Source: Yeosuana sp043876835 (GTDB lineage Bacteria; Bacteroidota; Bacteroidia; Flavobacteriales; Flavobacteriaceae). From it: DNA of 64,000 nucleotides. Positions 61,205 to 64,000 of this stretch are shown here, one piece after another. Both the position numbers and the translations under genes were made by a program. Position 1 is the first letter of the stretch; the number at the start of each line of letters is the position of its first letter. The notes below the pieces were generated by a model that was not told where the DNA came from, searched no databases, and was given only the letters and a program-made list of their open reading frames with translations. The stretch lies in assembly GCF_043876835.1 (NCBI RefSeq), contig NZ_JBAWJZ010000007.1, positions 124,001 through 188,000 of the forward strand, written 5' to 3'.

Positions 61205-62776
61205 TTATGTTATTAACGGAAGCTTTATGGTAAATGTGCTTCCTTTATCTTTTTCACTTTCTACTTTTACATGACCTTGGTGGTCATCTACAATTCGTTT
61301 AACATACGCCAGACCAAGACCATGACCTTTAACGTTATGTATATTTCCAGTGTGTTCTCTATAAAATTTTTCAAACACACGCTTTTGGGCAGCTTTACTC
61401 ATTCCGCTACCATGATCTTTTATTTTTAACAGAATGTTGGTTCCAACATTTTCTGTGTACACTTCAATTTCTGGTGCTTGTGGCGAATATTTAATCGCAT
61501 TATCCAGAATATTAACTATCACATTGGTAAAATGTGTTTCGTTAGCCAAGACTGAAGATTTTTCTGCTTCAAGAAAAGTTTTTATATGTCCTTTTCTGTC
61601 TTCAACAATCAATTCTACATGCGTAATGGCATCGTTAATTAAATCGTGTAACTTAACTCTGTCTTTACTAATGTTAAGTTCATTTTTTTCTAGTTTAGAT
61701 ATTCTTAATACGTTTTCAACCTGTGCATGCATCCGCTTGTTTTCTTCTTTTATCATATTAAGATAACATATCACCTTTTCTTTATCATCAATAATTTTAG
61801 GATTTTTAATCGCATCAAGAGCTAAGTTTATAGTAGCTATTGGTGTTTTAAATTCATGTGTCATGTTGTTAATAAAATCTGTTTTTATTTGCGAGATTTT
61901 ACGTTGTTTAACTAACTGATACAAGGCACTTGAATATGCTAAAATTATAATAGATGTAAAAATTACAGATAAAAATATCATTCCTATTATGGATGATAAA
62001 ATAAATTTATTATCATCAGGAAAACTTACCCAAAGCTTATAATTACTTTGATTGTTTTCATCATAAAAAATAGGCACATTATAGGTTGATTCTAAATTTT
62101 TTTCAAAACCATCGCTATGCACTTTAGTAGCTAAATCATTTCCATAAATGGCAAATTCAAAATTTAAGTCAATTTTATCTTCTTTAAGTTTTTTACTTAA
62201 AAGACTTGAAATTTGTTCTTTTGTTACGCGCTGATATACAGGTAATGTTTTTGTATAAGCTTTAAAGGTTTTCTCAAAATAGTTTCTTTCTGCATCTAGC
62301 AATCTGCCACTGTTTATAATATTAACAATGGGTGACTTTTTTAAATCTTTATTAGAAATATCATCATTTTTATAAACTTCAAGATTTGAGCTTCCAATGA
62401 TACTTTTAATATTAGAACTATCTATTCCAATGTCAAAGAGCGATGAAGATAATTTATAGTTCTCTTCTAAAACTCCACTTTTATATATAAGTGTTTCTTT
62501 TGTATTGTTATTCTGTTGATAAATAAACAATTGCGAAACTGAAACTGAATCAACATCTTTATCACTTATTAATTTTTGATACTTTTCAAAATATGTATCT
62601 AATTCATTGTCCTCAATTGCATTGGAAACGTAACTCAACGCTTTTTTTACGTTGAATTCAAATCGTTCCTTTTCATTCTTAACAGAATCTTTAATATAAT
62701 ATGCCTGAACAAATATGATTCCTATAAGAGACATACTCATTAATAGAACCAATAGGACAAATATTCTCTTGCTCAT
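61205..62776 (-). CDS. rprX: Sensor histidine kinase (RprX-like)
   Basis: 523 residues. Two membrane helices (about 7-28 and 258-285) frame a ~230-residue periplasmic sensor domain with no recognisable fold. Then HisKA with NNMTHEFKTPIATINLALDAI (phosphoacceptor His about 308), and HATPase: NVIVNILDNAIKYSP (N box), KDHGSGMS, GHGLGLAYVKRIVDDHQG and STFTIKLPL. The kinase of the RprY-like regulator. Signal sensed unknown. It lies 80 bp after coaE on the same strand. Confidence 0.93.
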   Translation of the reverse strand: MSKRIFVLLVLLMSMSLIGIIFVQAYYIKDSVKNEKERFEFNVKKALSYVSNAIEDNELDTYFEKYQKLISDKDVDSVSVSQLFIYQQNNNTKETLIYKSGVLEENYKLSSSLFDIGIDSSNIKSIIGSSNLEVYKNDDISNKDLKKSPIVNIINSGRLLDAERNYFEKTFKAYTKTLPVYQRVTKEQISSLLSKKLKEDKIDLNFEFAIYGNDLATKVHSDGFEKNLESTYNVPIFYDENNQSNYKLWVSFPDDNKFILSSIIGMIFLSVIFTSIIILAYSSALYQLVKQRKISQIKTDFINNMTHEFKTPIATINLALDAIKNPKIIDDKEKVICYLNMIKEENKRMHAQVENVLRISKLEKNELNISKDRVKLHDLINDAITHVELIVEDRKGHIKTFLEAEKSSVLANETHFTNVIVNILDNAIKYSPQAPEIEVYTENVGTNILLKIKDHGSGMSKAAQKRVFEKFYREHTGNIHNVKGHGLGLAYVKRIVDDHQGHVKVESEKDKGSTFTIKLPLIT

Positions 62777-62856
62777 TGTTCAAAATTAACATTTTAACAT
62801 TTAGCTATCTTGCGTTTTAACCTTACATTAACAAAAATGTTAAAATTTAAGAATTA

Positions 62857-63441
62857 TTAAACATTTTCAAGAATTTTCTTATGTATTTTAGCTACTTGTT
62901 TTTTTGTTTTTTCTAGTTCTGAATTTATAATTACAAAATTAGAAAGCTTTGTTTTTTCCTCGTCACTCCATTGATTTTTCATAATAGCCTCAATCTTTTC
63001 CAAAGAGGTATTGTCTCTATTTAATAGACGTTTTATTTTTAATTCTTTTGGTGCTGTTACTGTAATTACATAGTGGCATTGCTTATAACTGCCATTTTCA
63101 AACAAAATAGCAGCTTCTTTAATAACATATGAAGATTGTTGCTTTAAGACCCACTTTTTAAAATGAATGCCAACTTTTGGATGTATTATTGCATTCATTT
63201 TTTCTAAGCATGCTTTATCATTAAAAATGGTTTTTGCAATAAATGGTTTATTTAATATTCCATTTACGTATGCATCATCACCAAACAAAGTAATAAGTTT
63301 TCTTTTAATAATTTTTGATGAAGACATTAATTTTTTAGCCTCTTCATCTGCAATATAAACAGGAACTCCTAAAGCATGAAACATGTTTGCCACGGTTGTT
63401 TTACCACTTCCAATACCGCCTGTAAGTCCAACTATTTTCAT
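62857..63441 (-). CDS. coaE: Dephospho-CoA kinase
   Basis: 194 residues. P-loop GLTGGIGSGKTTVANMF (5-21), DEEAKKLM (about 32-39) and AILFENGSYKQCHYVITVTAP (about 112-132) are CoaE motifs; IHPKVGIHFKKW and RLLNRDNTS fit the lid. Last step of coenzyme A synthesis. The ybbR-like gene ends 17 bp upstream, so these are in one operon. Confidence 0.95.
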   Translation of the reverse strand: MKIVGLTGGIGSGKTTVANMFHALGVPVYIADEEAKKLMSSSKIIKRKLITLFGDDAYVNGILNKPFIAKTIFNDKACLEKMNAIIHPKVGIHFKKWVLKQQSSYVIKEAAILFENGSYKQCHYVITVTAPKELKIKRLLNRDNTSLEKIEAIMKNQWSDEEKTKLSNFVIINSELEKTKKQVAKIHKKILENV

Positions 63442-63457
63442 GTTTTTTAGTGATTGC

Positions 63458-64000
63458 TTATTCAGTTATAATAAACTCAATATGTTGCTGATTAATTTTA
63501 GCTGTTTTAACCTTATTGGTAATTTTATTTAACTCTGGTAACAAAAATGTTTGACTGTTATTAACTTTACTAAAATCGCAGATTACTTTAAAATCTTTAG
63601 CAGAAATTTCATTAAAGTTATTTAGACTAGTATAATAAATAACATTAATAGTTTTTGGGAAATATTTAATACTCAAACTATCTGGAATATTTATTAATAT
63701 GATTGGCACTTTTAAACTTCCTTCAGTAAATTTTTCAACTTTCAAGCTTAAATTTACTTCTTCATTTGAAAAAATTAAATCCTTATTGTTTTTTGGGATT
63801 TTTAGTTTCACAACCTTTAAAATATCTGATTTTATATTTTCTAAAGCAATTTTTTCAATTTCTATACTTTTAATATTAACTAACATGTCATTTGGTCCAA
63901 CTATTTGAATGGAATCTGGTTCAACTTTAATAGAATTAAACGCATCAAAACCTGGGCTAAAACTAATTTGATCACTAACAATTACAGGAACTTTTTTTAT
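63458..64000 (-). CDS. YbbR-like domain protein (5' end outside window)
   Basis: Open from the window edge; about 180 residues seen. YbbR repeats are visible: VPVIVSDQISFSPGFDAFNSIKVEPDSIQIVGPND (coded at ~63887-63994) and IEIEKIALENIKSDILKVVKLKIPKNNKDLIFSNEEVNLSLKVEKFTEG. Each gives the beta-strand-rich YbbR fold, in which P-x-x-V-x-V-x-G and D-x-v-t-i-x-G-p motifs recur. The N-terminal membrane helix is probably beyond the edge. The family is linked to CdaA-type cyclic di-AMP synthases in other phyla; here it precedes coaE, a common Bacteroidota arrangement. Confidence 0.85.
   Translation of the reverse strand: MKKVPVIVSDQISFSPGFDAFNSIKVEPDSIQIVGPNDMLVNIKSIEIEKIALENIKSDILKVVKLKIPKNNKDLIFSNEEVNLSLKVEKFTEGSLKVPIILINIPDSLSIKYFPKTINVIYYTSLNNFNEISAKDFKVICDFSKVNNSQTFLLPELNKITNKVKTAKINQQHIEFIITE

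Noticed and set aside
1..64000. tRNA, rRNA, tmRNA or riboswitch genes
   Set aside because: I found no cloverleaf-like stretch with a T-loop GTTCGAATC-type motif, no rRNA-like stretch and no recognisable riboswitch core. A covariance-model search could still find a short RNA.

Overview
The window is a piece of an AT-rich Bacteroidota chromosome, almost certainly Flavobacteriaceae. The evidence is a type IX secretion (Por) C-terminal sorting domain, many Bacteroidota-restricted families (DUF6090, DUF5916, DUF6146, the RprX/RprY two-component pair, TIGR02757, BatA-type proteins), TAnnTTTG-type -7 promoter motifs and few Shine-Dalgarno sequences. No rRNA, tRNA, CRISPR array or insertion sequence transposase was recognised.

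Layout. 1-498 is the 3' end of a DEAD-box RNA helicase. About 499-8535 is an accessory block of nine genes, all on the minus strand and mostly as separate one-gene units. The genes are a DsrE-like protein, two DUF6090 proteins, an SDR-like epimerase, an RsgA GTPase, two outer-membrane beta-barrels and two unknowns. Most units are separated by 90-150 bp hairpin elements that start with CAAC and end with GTTG. Five units have matching inverted ends of 7-10 nt, as integron cassettes do. Two smaller loci carry the same elements. One (34.5-36.1 kb) holds an ApeA-like HEPN defence gene broken by an in-frame amber codon. The other (59.4-60.4 kb) holds a single HEPN-like gene; removing it in silico rebuilds a short site with ends GTTTAAC and GTTAAAC, the canonical attC form. 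No integrase is present in the window.

The rest is core chromosome. 8.9-17.3 kb: thioredoxin lipoprotein, a split ThrE-type exporter, S1/P1 nuclease, a secreted LRR protein, lipoamide dehydrogenase, SmpB, two NTF2-like proteins and Pcm. 17.4-25.3 kb: a plus-strand run with a Gfo/Idh/MocA oxidoreductase, 3-hydroxybutyryl-CoA dehydrogenase, DUF1015, YggS, an exonuclease/GIY-YIG fusion, a K+ channel, MiaA and TerC. 25.4-32.8 kb: a minus-strand topoisomerase IV operon (parE, a PH-like membrane protein, a 44-residue basic protein, parC), then an EamA transporter and YchF. 33-34.5 kb: a surface carboxypeptidase-regulatory-domain protein.

36.4-45.8 kb: an SGNH esterase, then ferredoxin divergent from acyl-CoA reductase-serC-serA (serine synthesis), DUF937, DUF6146, two small proteins and a TonB-dependent receptor. 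45.8-59.4 kb: folE-msrA, DUF5916 outer-membrane protein, a LolD-type ATPase, TIGR02757, S10 and M61 peptidases, and the batA-like/pseudo-dihydroorotase/Tic20-like/esterase operon. 60.5-64 kb: a minus-strand group of YbbR, CoaE, RprX-like kinase and RprY-like regulator.

Several small mobile repeats sit between core genes. One ~112 bp family occurs twice, and each copy ends 2-3 nt before a start codon (ychF, serA). Two families of long palindromes occur at 19.3, 36.2 and 46.1 kb.
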